Shown here one piece after another: positions 11,645-23,000 of a stretch of 64,000 bases of DNA; position 1 is the stretch's first letter, and each line of letters opens with the position of its first letter. The notes under the pieces were generated by a model. It searched no databases and was not told the DNA's origin. It saw only the letters and a program-made list of their open reading frames with translations. The stretch is from Conchocele bisecta (Eukaryota > Mollusca > Bivalvia > Lucinida > Thyasiridae). Made by a program: the position numbers and the translations under genes. The DNA is taken from the NCBI GenBank assembly GCA_029237695.1, contig CM055279.1, forward strand, positions 4,234,323 through 4,298,322, read 5' to 3'.

Positions 11645-12044
11645 AGAGAATACCAGGCTAGTGTATTTTGATATCAAGTTTATCAGGCAAGGCTAGGAAA
11701 CGCGTATGAATTTCGAGGCTTGTCGAGGGCTAGGAAACGCGTATGAATTCCGAGTCTTGTCGAGGAATTCCTACCGTTTCCAAGCCAAGCCTGATAAACT
11801 CGATATAAAAAGACATTAGCCTGGCATTCTATTTATCAGGTAACGTTTTATGCTTCTAAAATGACCACAGAACGCCGGCTTGTTTACGTTGCGTCATTAT
11901 ACTGACGTCATTCAGTAACATCACGTGACGTCATCCGACCAATGAAACGTCAGTTTTCACTTCATTGAAACCCGGATGCCTGATACAACAATATTCCACC
12001 AGTCAGTACATGTTCGGTCAATACAGGGCAGGTTACCTGATAAA
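11645..12044. mobile_element. FB2 composite, full
   Basis: Fold-back module (11645 to about 11812) with ends GAATACCAGGCTAGTGT and ACATTAGCCTGGCATTC, inner arms GGAAACGCGTAKGAATTC. It is followed by a module with ends TTTATCAGGTAACG and GGTTACCTGATAAA. The layout is the same as FB1 although the sequence differs. This copy has a tandem doubling of the inner arm. Confidence 0.85.
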
Positions 12045-12076
12045 TAATAGGCACGTCCTATATCACACTTTTATTA

Positions 12077-12540
12077 AAGGTACATGCCCACTCAGTAGGC
12101 ACAGAATGTTCTTTATAGGAATTAAATAAGTGTATAATTGTGTCACTATTCCACTAGTTCTAAAAATCACGAATGACCGCTATACAGATATATAACCATT
12201 TAGTAATATGTATTTTAGTGACGCGCGGTGGTATCATGCTATTTTCATATGCAAATGAGGCATGATATTTTTTAATTATTTATACTAATTAAATGCGTCG
12301 CTTAAACAAATAATATTTTCGACAGATTATAAAGTATGAACATTGGATATCAAAAAAATAAATGTGTGTTAACATTTGAAGGAAACACGGTTATCGCCCC
12401 TGATATCAGTTTGGAAATTTCTGTCTGATATAAAATGTGTAATAATGCCAATCAATAAGTGGGGTGATGGTGAATGAATGTTTATTTGCCACAAAATGCC
12501 ATATGTACAGAATATAACCTACTGAGTGGGCATTTACCTT
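12077..12540. mobile_element. F10 element, copy 1
   Basis: About 465 bp, ends AGGTACATGCCCACTCAGTAGG CACA and CCTACTGAGTGGGCATTTACCT. Central marks are CGGTGGTATCATGCTATTTTC and CACGGTTATCGCCCCTGATA. Full relatives lie at 22239 and 59157. Confidence 0.85.
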
Positions 12541-12741
12541 TACTGAACGTCAATAACGACCACAATATTCTGAAAACGACGTTACGTAACTTAACGTCTC
12601 TCAAGACACAGACAATAACAGATATGGAATTTTTGAACACTCATAGATAATAGGCACGTCATATATCAGACTATTTTTAAGTCTATGTCGATCAAATTAT
12701 TTTAATTTTAGTTTAAATATCCCGAGCATCGGCAACCGTTA

Positions 12742-12957
12742 TATACAACCATCTGCGCTATTCTCGCCAATATCTGTAAATGTGTTTATTAACCATTCTT
12801 GAATATTGTATTTGAAAGCAAGCTGCTTGATTGGCTGTGCCTGAGCTGTGCTACAGCTCAGGCACAGCCAATCAAACTTCTTGACTGCTAGTTGATATTG
12901 CCAATAGATATAGACATTGACATATTGGCAAGATTAACGCAGACGGTTGTGTGAATC
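12742..12957. mobile_element. F14 element, copy 1
   Basis: Inverted ends CAACCATCTGCGCTATTCTC GCCAATAT and its counterpart surround a perfect hairpin GATTGGCTGTGCCTGAGCTG TGCTACAGCTCAGGCACAGC CAATC at 12831-12876. A second copy is at 58268-58495. Confidence 0.8.
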
Positions 12958-12991
12958 ACAACTTTAGAAAGTCAATTCCAGTTAGATACTT

Positions 12992-13404
12992 ACAGAGCCC
13001 CGCAGGGGACGTAGAATTCTTTTTTTTTAGTAATTCGTTCCCACGAAATAACAATTCGTTCCCTCGATTTAACCCCACGATTTAACAATTAATTCCCTCA
13101 ATTTAACAATTCGTTCCCACGAATTAACAATTCGTTCCCTCAATTTAACAATTTGTTCCCACGAAATGACAATTAGTTCCCGTGGGAACGAATTGTCATT
13201 TCGTGGGAACGAATTGTTAAATTAAGGGAACGAATTGTCATTTCGTGGGAACGAATTGTTAATTCGAGGGAACGAATTGTTATATCGTGGGAACGAATTG
13301 TTACTTCGAGGGAACGAATTGTTAATTCGAGTTGCGGGAACGAATTGTTATTTCGTGGCAACGAATTAATAAAAAAAAATCCATGTCCCCTGCGGGGCTC
13401 CGTA
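12992..13404. mobile_element. F5 element, copy 2
   Basis: TIR ACAGAGCCCCGCAGGGGACG / GTCCCCTGCGGGGCTCCGTA. The arrays switch orientation near 13180. Both strands give spurious ORFs with ELTIRS or EMTIRS repeats. Confidence 0.85.
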
Positions 13405-13865
13405 GATACGTATTTCAATCTGAGCTCAAATATCCGGAATCTGGTCGACGAGTATACATGTACACTTACAAACTCTCAAGAAAACCGACTGCCTAGAAAA
13501 TCAGTTACTGGTTCAACTATTGGACCAATTCCCAGGATCGGTTATGCCCTGAGTAGACCGGTTCCGATATTCGGCATGCATCGGGTACACGCCGAGTAAA
13601 ACCGGATGGTATGACCGGCTTGTACCCGTTATGCTCCAAGGAGAACGCCGGAGAAATGCGAGCCGGGAAGCACGACTGTGTTATATGCAGACGAGTTGTC
13701 GATATATACCGATGCATACTCCTTTTCCTGAAACAAAAGAGAATACCCGTCTGGTTTCAAGTTTAAGGTTTAACCACACTAAATCATTAGATATTCATGC
13801 GCGGTGTCAAAAGTAGTATGTTAAAACAATAATCCAGATGTTATCAGGGTATGGGATCACGTGGT
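13405..13865 (-). other. Region downstream of the stop codon (probable 3' UTR)
   Basis: Sequence following the TAG of exon 7. No clear AATAAA on the minus strand was found before the F5 element, so the cleavage site is unknown. No other feature is supported. Confidence 0.4.
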
Positions 13866-14039
13866 CTATTGTTTACACTGCATTAATGACGGCGCCCATG
13901 AGGTATCAGGTAAATCATAGTTATCATCAATACGATCGCGGTTTCTTCCTTTCAATGATGACCATGTTCCAGCCGTTAACACTACGAGTCCGCGAATACC
14001 AAATTTAGCAGCATTACTATAGTAGTTAGTCTGAACATT
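13866..14039 (-). CDS. C1QTNF12-like: Exon 7: last strand of the C1q/TNF-like domain, tail and stop
   Basis: Fifty-seven codons and TAG after the acceptor TTTCTATGCAG (AG at 14041-14040), phase 0. The product begins NVQTNYYSNAAKFGIRGLVV LTAGTWSSLKG, which can be laid over the family's C-terminal GQYxSVxVxN...LTIxAGSxFSGLL, though less closely than exons 5 and 6. It then continues as a polar tail, RNRDRIDDNYDLPDTSWAPS LMQCKQ, about 26 residues beyond where adipolin ends. Bases just upstream (about 14050-14112) are a remnant of an F4 element, so the 3' splice region sits against transposon DNA. An overlapping 132-codon frame at 13982-14380 is a shadow. Confidence 0.72.
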   Translation of the reverse strand, partial: NVQTNYYSNAAKFGIRGLVVLTAGTWSSLKGRNRDRIDDNYDLPDTSWAPSLMQCKQ

Positions 14040-17000
14040 CTGCATAGAAATTCCGTCCGATTCAAATTTCGTACGAACAGTTTTATTTTACGAAGTTTAG
14101 TGAAACCAGTCACAGCAGAATGAGAATATAACATGGTCCCACTTTTTGCGACCAGCAGTACGGTTATAACAATATAATACAGCCTCCAGAAACTCGAGTT
14201 GCAACAAAATACACTTTCCAAATCTACACGTTTCGTATGTGCTATATATTTCAGAAATATTGCGATAATTCTCAAATAAACTTGTACAAGACCTATATTA
14301 TACCTTAGATGAACGCCTAGATGCACCATGAGACAGTTTAAAGCGCGGTCTTTGTGGCGGGTGGCGGTACCCGCGTGCAAACCACAGCTGACCCAAATAA
14401 TGTCAGTTGGCCCGTCAGGTGGCCCGTCAGATGTTTAAAATGACTCAATTGAGAATAGTAGGTTAGTGCCGTGAATGGGTAAAACTATCTATGGCATGGC
14501 TCAGGAAACGGGATGGGCGAGGCTCTGCCGAGTACATCCCGTTTCCGTGCCGCGCCAGATATTTTTCCCATTCACGGCACTAACCTACTATTCTATTTAT
14601 TCCGTCAACACCTACACATGGCTGTAAAATGCAAAGATATAACCCCAGCCACCGCACATATTCATACGCAGTGATTAGGTCGTATTGACAGGATATCAAA
14701 AATGTTTCACGGCACATGCGCACTGTATTGACGGGATAAAAATAGAAATATCAACCACTTCAGACAATAAAAATTCAGCAAGCTGCTTAACTAATTATAT
14801 TTTGTACTTTTTCAAAATTACCACACCAACCTATTTTTGGGTGCACATTTCTTATGAACGACATTCCGCTAGCTACATTCATGAAAATATAAGACATTTT
14901 ATTTTTAGTAAGATTATATTTAAGGGTATGAATTGGCTCGAAGACCTTCCAAACCCAGGGAAAGAAATATGACACTCGGGTACTACGGTATAAACCGTTC
15001 CATGAGTACTGATGCTGGACCGGAATCTAATACCTCCACCGCCGTGTTGACCGTAGCCGCGAACTCTCCCGTGATACCTTATGCGTTATGAAGCCAAACA
15101 TGACGAAAACGTGTGGCTCGAACGACTTACCTTCAAATGTAAAATTCCCGCCACGCTAACTGTGAATACCTTGCTATTGCTCTCTACACCGGACACCGTC
15201 TCCAGAGACCTGGACATCAAATAGTATACAGTTAGTTCATGGTCATTCTGGGAGCAGTCAAAACTATTGCCCCTCGGTGCTGTGGACGATCCGAGGCACT
15301 ATTGCCCTGAGGCCGAAGGCCGAGGGTAATAGTGCATCGGTTCGTCCACAGCACCGAGGGGCAGTATGAGTTGACTGTTCCCCGAATTCGGCCTCAGGGC
15401 AATAGTGCCTCGGGTTGTCCACAGCACCTCGTGGCAATAATTTTTGCTGTTCCCCGAATTACCATGAAATAACTGTTTTATTACTCAACCTGTAACAGTG
15501 TATGTGACAGAATGAACGTAAATTTGGCGTGGCGCATCGACAGACCAATCTAAATTACACTAAATTGTATGACGTAATCTTCGACACAAATCATGATTTT
15601 CAAGGGTGAAATAGTTTTGACTATTGACGCATCAAAGCACAGGGTAATAGTAAAATATATGGAATATCAACTTATATAGGGAGTTAGGTAATAAATAGAG
15701 TATAGTAGGTTAGTGCCGTGAATGGGAAAAACTACCTGGCAAGGCTTAGCAAACGGGATGGGCCAGGCTATGCCGAGCACATCCCGTTTCCGTGCCGCGC
15801 CAGATATTTTTCCCATTCACGGCACTAACCTATTATTCTATTTATCCCGTCAACACCTGGTTTTAAAATAAAAAATAAATAACCCCAGTCACCGCACATA
15901 TTCATACGCAGTGATTAGGTCGTATCGACAGGATATAAAAAATGTTTCACGGCACCGTGTTTCACGGCACATACGCACTGTGTTGACGGGATAATTACCG
16001 TTAACATACTGTTGCTGTTGTATTGAGGTTAAATATAGATGCAACTGTCAATTTGGGATATATAGGCTGTTAATTGAAAGAAGAAGAGGACGAACATCAT
16101 GATCGTGTTAGACACACTATGCAAGTGACTCATTCAGTTTATATTTTCACTGCCTGCTGTTACACACTGCTATGTTATTAGTTTACGTTTTGGTGTCATA
16201 CCACATATAGGATGCCGACAGACAAGAAGGGACATTTGGACATGTGTGGCCAGTGTAGATCCTGAGCCTTGATTGTGATTGTTAAACAAGTTATTGAAAC
16301 GCACAAACACATCTCAAGTGACGGAATGACTAAGAGCGTAGACACTGATCCGTATATTTCACCAAAATTGCAAAGCATACTTATCTAGCAAATGTACTTT
16401 GAGGGAGTAATCATTTATTTTTCCCGAAATGCATTATTTCATATACCATATATTTGATGATTAAAAGTATGCATAATTATTATACGGAATGTATTACATT
16501 ATCACAGCCAAAATGGCTGTGATAATGTAATACATTCAGTATAATAAAAATTATCCCTAAATTGAAAATTTCTCCCTCAAAGTGTACTTGGCAAGATAAG
16601 TATATTTTGCAATGTTGGCTACTAACTGTGTGGATGCGTAGGCTGATCTGCTACTACAATGGACGACTTTCCCCGTGCTATAAGGTACCTTTTCTTCGCC
16701 ACTGATAATACTTACGCATTTGTGAGACACAACGAGTTTATACAAACAACCACTTTCATATGATCGTCTCTCTTAATTCTTCCCACGGGTTTTCTTTTTG
16801 ATCGTACCCGTACATGTAGATTGGCGGTAAACTGGAATATACCATCCCTGGGCGCAACAAATCGCCCTTCTTTCGCATTAAAAACATCGCCACGTTGGAA
16901 AGCTCCGCTACCAAATGGCTGGAAATAGTATGTGCATGCAGTGTAACCTCTTAAAATGACATATCAAGTTTTTTTTGTAAAATGCTATAATACTGAAAAT

Positions 17001-20000
17001 ATAAAAACTTGTTTTCATCATGGCCATGTTTAAAGTTGTTTAATTGAAGATACGTGTATATAGAGACTAGTAGGTTAGTGCCGTGAATGGGAAACAATAT
17101 CTGGCAAGGCTCAGGAAACGGGATGGGCGAGGCTCTGCCGAGCACATCCCGTTTCCGTGCCGCGCCAGATATTTGTTTCCATTCACGGCACTAACCTACT
17201 ATTCTATTTATCCTGTCAACACATACAAATGGCTTTAAAATGCAAAGAAATAATCCCAGAAACCGCACATATTCATACGCAGTGAGTAGGTCGTATTGAC
17301 AGGATATCAAAAATGTTTCACGGCACCGTGTTTCACGGCACATACGCACTGTGTTGACGGGATAAATGACGATAATGGGACCGCTGGGTTGTTTCTATTT
17401 TCACCCATTTATTGCTACATACATATCTACATAACTTATCGGCGTTTAACAAGATAGAAAATCTGGGGCCCGTTTCACTAAAAGTCTTACGACTAAAATG
17501 TTCGTAAGTGCAAAATTATGATAGTCCGTAAATTTCGCATTAATAATGTTTTCTTGAAAACAATTATTGGATTTACATTTATTGAGCATAGGCTGCATAT
17601 GCAGCCTATGCTCAATAAATGCAAATCCATAAATTGAAAGTTACGGACGATCTCAAATTTGAACTTACGAACATTTTAGTCGTAAGAAGTTTAGTGAAAC
17701 AGGCCCCTGGTACGTATGTACCGATATGGGTGAAAATTGAAACAACACATCAGTCCTAGTATCGTCATATTAAACCACTATACACAGGGCCATGATGAAT
17801 ACATGGTTTTATTTTTTATATTATTTCTAAAAAAAATCCTGGAAAAAAATGTATCTTCCATTAAACCGCTTTACGTTGAAATAGTTAATTGGCCGATACA
17901 AAGCATGGTTCAGCCTCGAGTAATCAACTTTGAACATGTTAATACAGTTTGAGCTCAGGACGTTTTACAATCACGGCGCCTTATCACAATATATAGCTCA
18001 CCTGTTTAAATGATTTTATCTCCATGAATGTTTTTCGTAAAATAAGCGCCTTTTGACTCAGTCTCATGCTGAATCCCGCCGAAATCCGGGGGACGCTCAT
18101 TAAATATGTAGCAGTGTCTTGTAGCGGGATGGACGTCGCATTGACAACTCCCTGGAATAAAATAATGCGTAAAATGTGGCTGTCACTGGAGAGATGGGGC
18201 TTATGTGTTTTGCGATCAGGGCGCATCCGCACAGTCTGATCAGGATATGCACTGTTCGTCATTCCATCAATGAAATGCTTCTAACAGCCAATATAGATCG
18301 CTAGCAGGCTACATGAGTGTGTTATTTGATCAGTTGCTGCACTGGTCACAAATGCCATAAGCCCCATTTTTCCAGTCACAGCCACGAATGTTCTCCCGCA
18401 GTGCAATAACCAATAAGAGGTGCACAGTGTATCAAAGCTCTGCTACTGTCTGTTTCACGTAACCTGTCAAAATGTTACGGCTATATAAACAATACAAAAA
18501 ACTATTATTTTGTTTATAATATTAAAATGTATCCAAAGTTAAAAATAAGCCTTCTTTTATTTACTTTTCCTATGGGAATTTATCATGGGGCATGTAGAAT
18601 AGAGGAGGATAGTCGAAAAACGAAAGAAAAATTGTAAATTGACCCCGAAACATGGATAGATAGCGTGGGAATGGTGTAACTAAGAAAACAAAAGTTAGAT
18701 TTGAAATTCGGTTCACAAATTCCAAAAGAATTTAAAAAATAATCAATTGTTTAGCCCTAATCTTAAATGTCCATAGGAATTTATTTATTTTTGCAATAAA
18801 TTCAATATTCTCCAGTGGAATGACCAATTTAACGGTATCTCAAAAAAGATTTCATCATATCTCTGGCTATTATCTCAAGTCAGACCTTATTTATCTACTG
18901 AGCACCGAACATTATTCTATAAGGCCTATGTTCAGCCGCATTTCAGATATTGCAATATAGTATGGGGAAAGTCGTCAAATCGAAATATGTACATAATAAT
19001 CAAACTTCAACGGCGAGCATGTAAAATCATTCTCGGAAACGAATATATGGATTTGCAAAACTCATTAGAATGAGTATTTCTCTAAAAAGCGAAGGCTATG
19101 TCCAAAATAACTTATAAAATGGCCCCCCAATATTTATGTGAATTATTTGAAATGCGCACTAATCACTTGCAAAATACGAGTATGGTATTAAGGTCTGAAA
19201 CAGATATGAATTACGAAGTTCCCAAACCTAAAAGTAATCTATTTAAAAACAGCTTTTCATACTCAGGCGCGCTGATCTGGAATAGTATTCCAATTGACAT
19301 AAGACGTTCCACGTCGTTAAATACATTTTCCTGTAATTGTCTTAACTGGATGAAGGGTCGATAGCGGCTGAAGTAGCGGTATAATCAATTAATATAAAAT
19401 TGTTAATTGTGCCATGTTAAATTCACTTATGCATACATCATGTAATAATTGTAATATGTATTGTATATTTATGTATTTATATGCACTTCTTAAGAGGGCC
19501 TCGGGAAGATTGGTTCCGACCAACCGAGTCACCTTTTATAAATAAAGAATATCTATCTATTATCTATCTATTTAATTGAATTTCATAAAATAAAACCGGA
19601 AGGTGTCTCTTTCGTTTAATAGCGAAAAGCACGTCATTGGCAAAAATGTGCTAACGATGCAGAATTAGCTAAACATAAAAACTGTCGAAGAAAATTAACA
19701 GCTCTGGAATGATAAATTCGTGACATTAATTTCAGGCGAGACGCGATTTTCTACCTAAGAAGCAGTGCACTCTCTGCTAAAAAAATGTTTACAAAATTTA
19801 CAATATTTTCTGTCGAAGTTGACGAACTGTTCAGAGCAAATGCGGAATATAATTCCGCATTTGCTATGAAAAGTTCGTCAACTTTTGACCTCATTTACAG
19901 AAAAGATCGCACATATGTTCTTAGGTTCAGTTTCTCATGTGGAAACCACGTGATTCTGCTTTGTTGAACCTTTCTGTGGCATATCAGGTTCAACAGTGTT

Positions 20001-23000
20001 TCATTTACACAATCAGCCAGATCTGCTTGAAAACAATAACATATTAGTTTTCTACGACATTTATTTAGTATTTATGTACGACATGTACGAGATGCAGTCA
20101 GAAAGTTCTCGGACTTTCTTGAGAAAAAGTTTAATATTACGGAGCCCTGTAGGGAACATGGATTTTTTTTATTAGTTCGCTCCAACGAAATAACAATTCG
20201 TTCCCTCAATTAAACAATTCGTTCCCTCGAATTAACAATTCGTTCCCACGATATAACAATTCGTTCTCTCAATTTAACAATGAGTTCCCACGAATTAACA
20301 ATTCGTTCCCAAGAATTAACAATTCGTTCCCTCGAATTAACAATTCGTTCCCACGAATTAACAATTTGTTCCCTCAATTTAACAATTCGTTCCCACGAAT
20401 TAACAATTCGTTCCCTCGAATTAACAATTCGTTTCCACGAATTAACAATTCGTTCCCACGAATTAACAATTCGTTTCCACGAATTAACAATTCGTTCCCT
20501 CAATTTAGCAATTCGTTCCCACGAAATAACAATTAATTCGTGGGAACAAATTGTTATATCGTGGGAACGAATTGTTAATTAGAAGAAACGAATTGCTAAA
20601 TTAAGGGAACGAATTGTCATTTCGTGGGAACGAATTGTTAATTCGAGGGAATGAATTGTTATATCGTGGGAACGAATTGTTAATTCGAGGGAACAAATTG
20701 TTAAATTGAGAGAACGCATTGTTATTTCGTGGGAACGAATTAATAAAAAAAAAATCCGTGTCCCCTACGGGGTCCGTAAGAATGGGCTGTTATTGTGACA
20801 CAATTTTACAATGGCCGGGTCTCAGCTAGACGGGTACAGACAATATAAAAGGCAGATCAAAGAAAAATACATTCGTATAGCTGACATTATCCAAGCTAGG
20901 CAGATAATGCAACATTCAAGGGGAACTACTCGACCATTCCTACATAAAAGTGTTCGCTATGGTTATTCCCCTTGTCAATATATATGTGCCATCCAATGTA
21001 TCAGTGATAGTGATTGTTAATTTAATATGATGGATGATGGTATTGAAGTCAATGATGCAGGGGCGGATCTGGAGGGGGGGGGGGTGGTCATGGGTTGCAC
21101 CCCCCGTTCAGCCACGGAGTTTACATATATCACCGTCTACCACCAGATGGAGTCTGAATTTAAATGTCGTAAAACACAAGAAAGGGCATTTCTGAACATC
21201 TAGATTGCAACATCTTTACGGGGGGGAGGGGGGGGGGGTGATGATTACGAAGATAACGATGACGATGGCGATGGTCATTGCGATGACGATGACGTTGATG
21301 AGCATAATGATGACGATGGCGATGATAATGATGACTATGATGATGCTTTTGTTGGTGGTGATGATGATGTTAATGTTGATGATCATGATGATCATGATGA
21401 TCATGATGATGACGATGGCGATGATGATGGTGACTATGATGATGTTTTTGTTGGTGGTGATGATGATGTTAACGTTGATGATGATGATGATGATGCTGAT
21501 GATGATGATGATGATGATGATGCTTTTGTTGTTGATGATGACCATCATCATCGTCAACATCATCATCGTCATCGTCATCATAATGATGATCAGCATCATA
21601 TCATCATCATCATCATCATCATCATCATCTGGCATTACTATTAAGTGGCATTACTATTATTAATAAATAAAATTATACCAACCATTTCAGCTAATATTTC
21701 CTGCGCTCGTTTCTCAGCGGTTTCTGAAACAATATAAGTCATGAGGTAATTGATGCGTTCATTGGGAGAAGGGGGCTAACTCCGTGACGGAGTTAGCCCC
21801 CTTCGTCCACTGACCGCTTCCATTACACTGAAGCATCATTGAAGTACGTAGTCAAGTTGTATGATCACGTGGTACTAACAACAACAACAGGTACCGATTC
21901 AAAGTACGTATTCTTGTATAATGTGCTTATTACGTAACGGATTTTTATGAAATATGGCGCATCAAACGCATTTTGTTAAGCTGCATTTTGTGGTCTCTTT
22001 ATTTTCGCCCAGAATTTCGCAAAAACGACATAAGTCTGTGCAAAACTCCCTAGGCCACCAAATGCAGCTCATGAAGACGCGTTTGCTGCGCCATATTTCA
22101 TCAAAATACGTTGCATATTAAGGAAAATATCAAATAATACTTACTTTGGAATTGGCGACGTTGTTGTTGTTGTAGCGACGTGATCATGCGCCTTGGTAGT
22201 AAGTAATTATTTTATTATAGTGACATGTGACAGTGTTAAAGGTACATGCCCACTCAGTAGGCACAAAACGTTCTATATAGGAATTAAATATGTGTATAAT
22301 TGTGTCACTATTCCACCATGTCTAAACATTACGAGTGCCCGCTATACAGATGTAACCATTTAGTAATATTTATTTTACTGATAGTGACTCGCGGTGGTAT
22401 CAGGCTATTTTCATATGCAAATTAGGCATAATAGGTTTTGATTATTTATACTAATTAAATGCGTCACCTGAAATATTGTCGACAGATTATAAAGTATGAT
22501 CATTGCACATCAAAAAATAAATAGTAATCATAATGTCTGTTAACATTTTAAGGAAACACGGTTATCGCCCCTGATATCAGTTTGGAAATTTACACCTAAT
22601 ATAAAACGTATACTAATGCCAATCAATATGTGGGGTAATTGTGAATGAATGTTTATTTTGCAGAAAATGTCTCGGATGATGTCTCTGATATAAATAACAG
22701 CCTGTGCCTACTGTGCTCTCTGGACCGGACACCCCAATGGGTTCGCTTTATAAATATTTCACTGTATATGTCACTTTCAAATGGTATTTTTATTTATTGA
22801 TGAAAACGTACTTACATTTTAATATGTTTTAGATTCAATGTGTTTAATAGCCAAAAAGTTCGTCAGCAGCAAAACGTGGAATAGACAGCTGTTGACCCCA
22901 GCGCTCCAGATAAGGTGCGTATTGGCGTATTTTACGCACTTATTTTTCTTTTAGGCATTGGTTATCAGAAGTGGGTGTACAAAATATTCACAGCAATGTG

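Noticed and set aside
13982..14380. 132-codon minus-strand ORF
   Set aside because: It overlaps exon 7 in another frame, crosses an F4 remnant and resembles nothing. The exon 7 frame is preferred because of the acceptor, phase and family fit.
20210..20582. Long ORFs on both strands with regular heptad repeats (SHELTIR, VNSWERI)
   Set aside because: They are translations of the 21-bp F5 tandem array; a multiple of three keeps every frame open. No start context, splice support or domain.
10788..20779. Regularly spaced short repeats that could suggest a CRISPR array
   Set aside because: Units are contiguous with no unique spacers, flip orientation in the middle, have TIRs, and lie in an animal genome.
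21205..21663. 152-codon Met-rich ORF and 139-codon Asp/Ile-rich ORF
   Set aside because: Both are translations of the GAT/ATG microsatellite.
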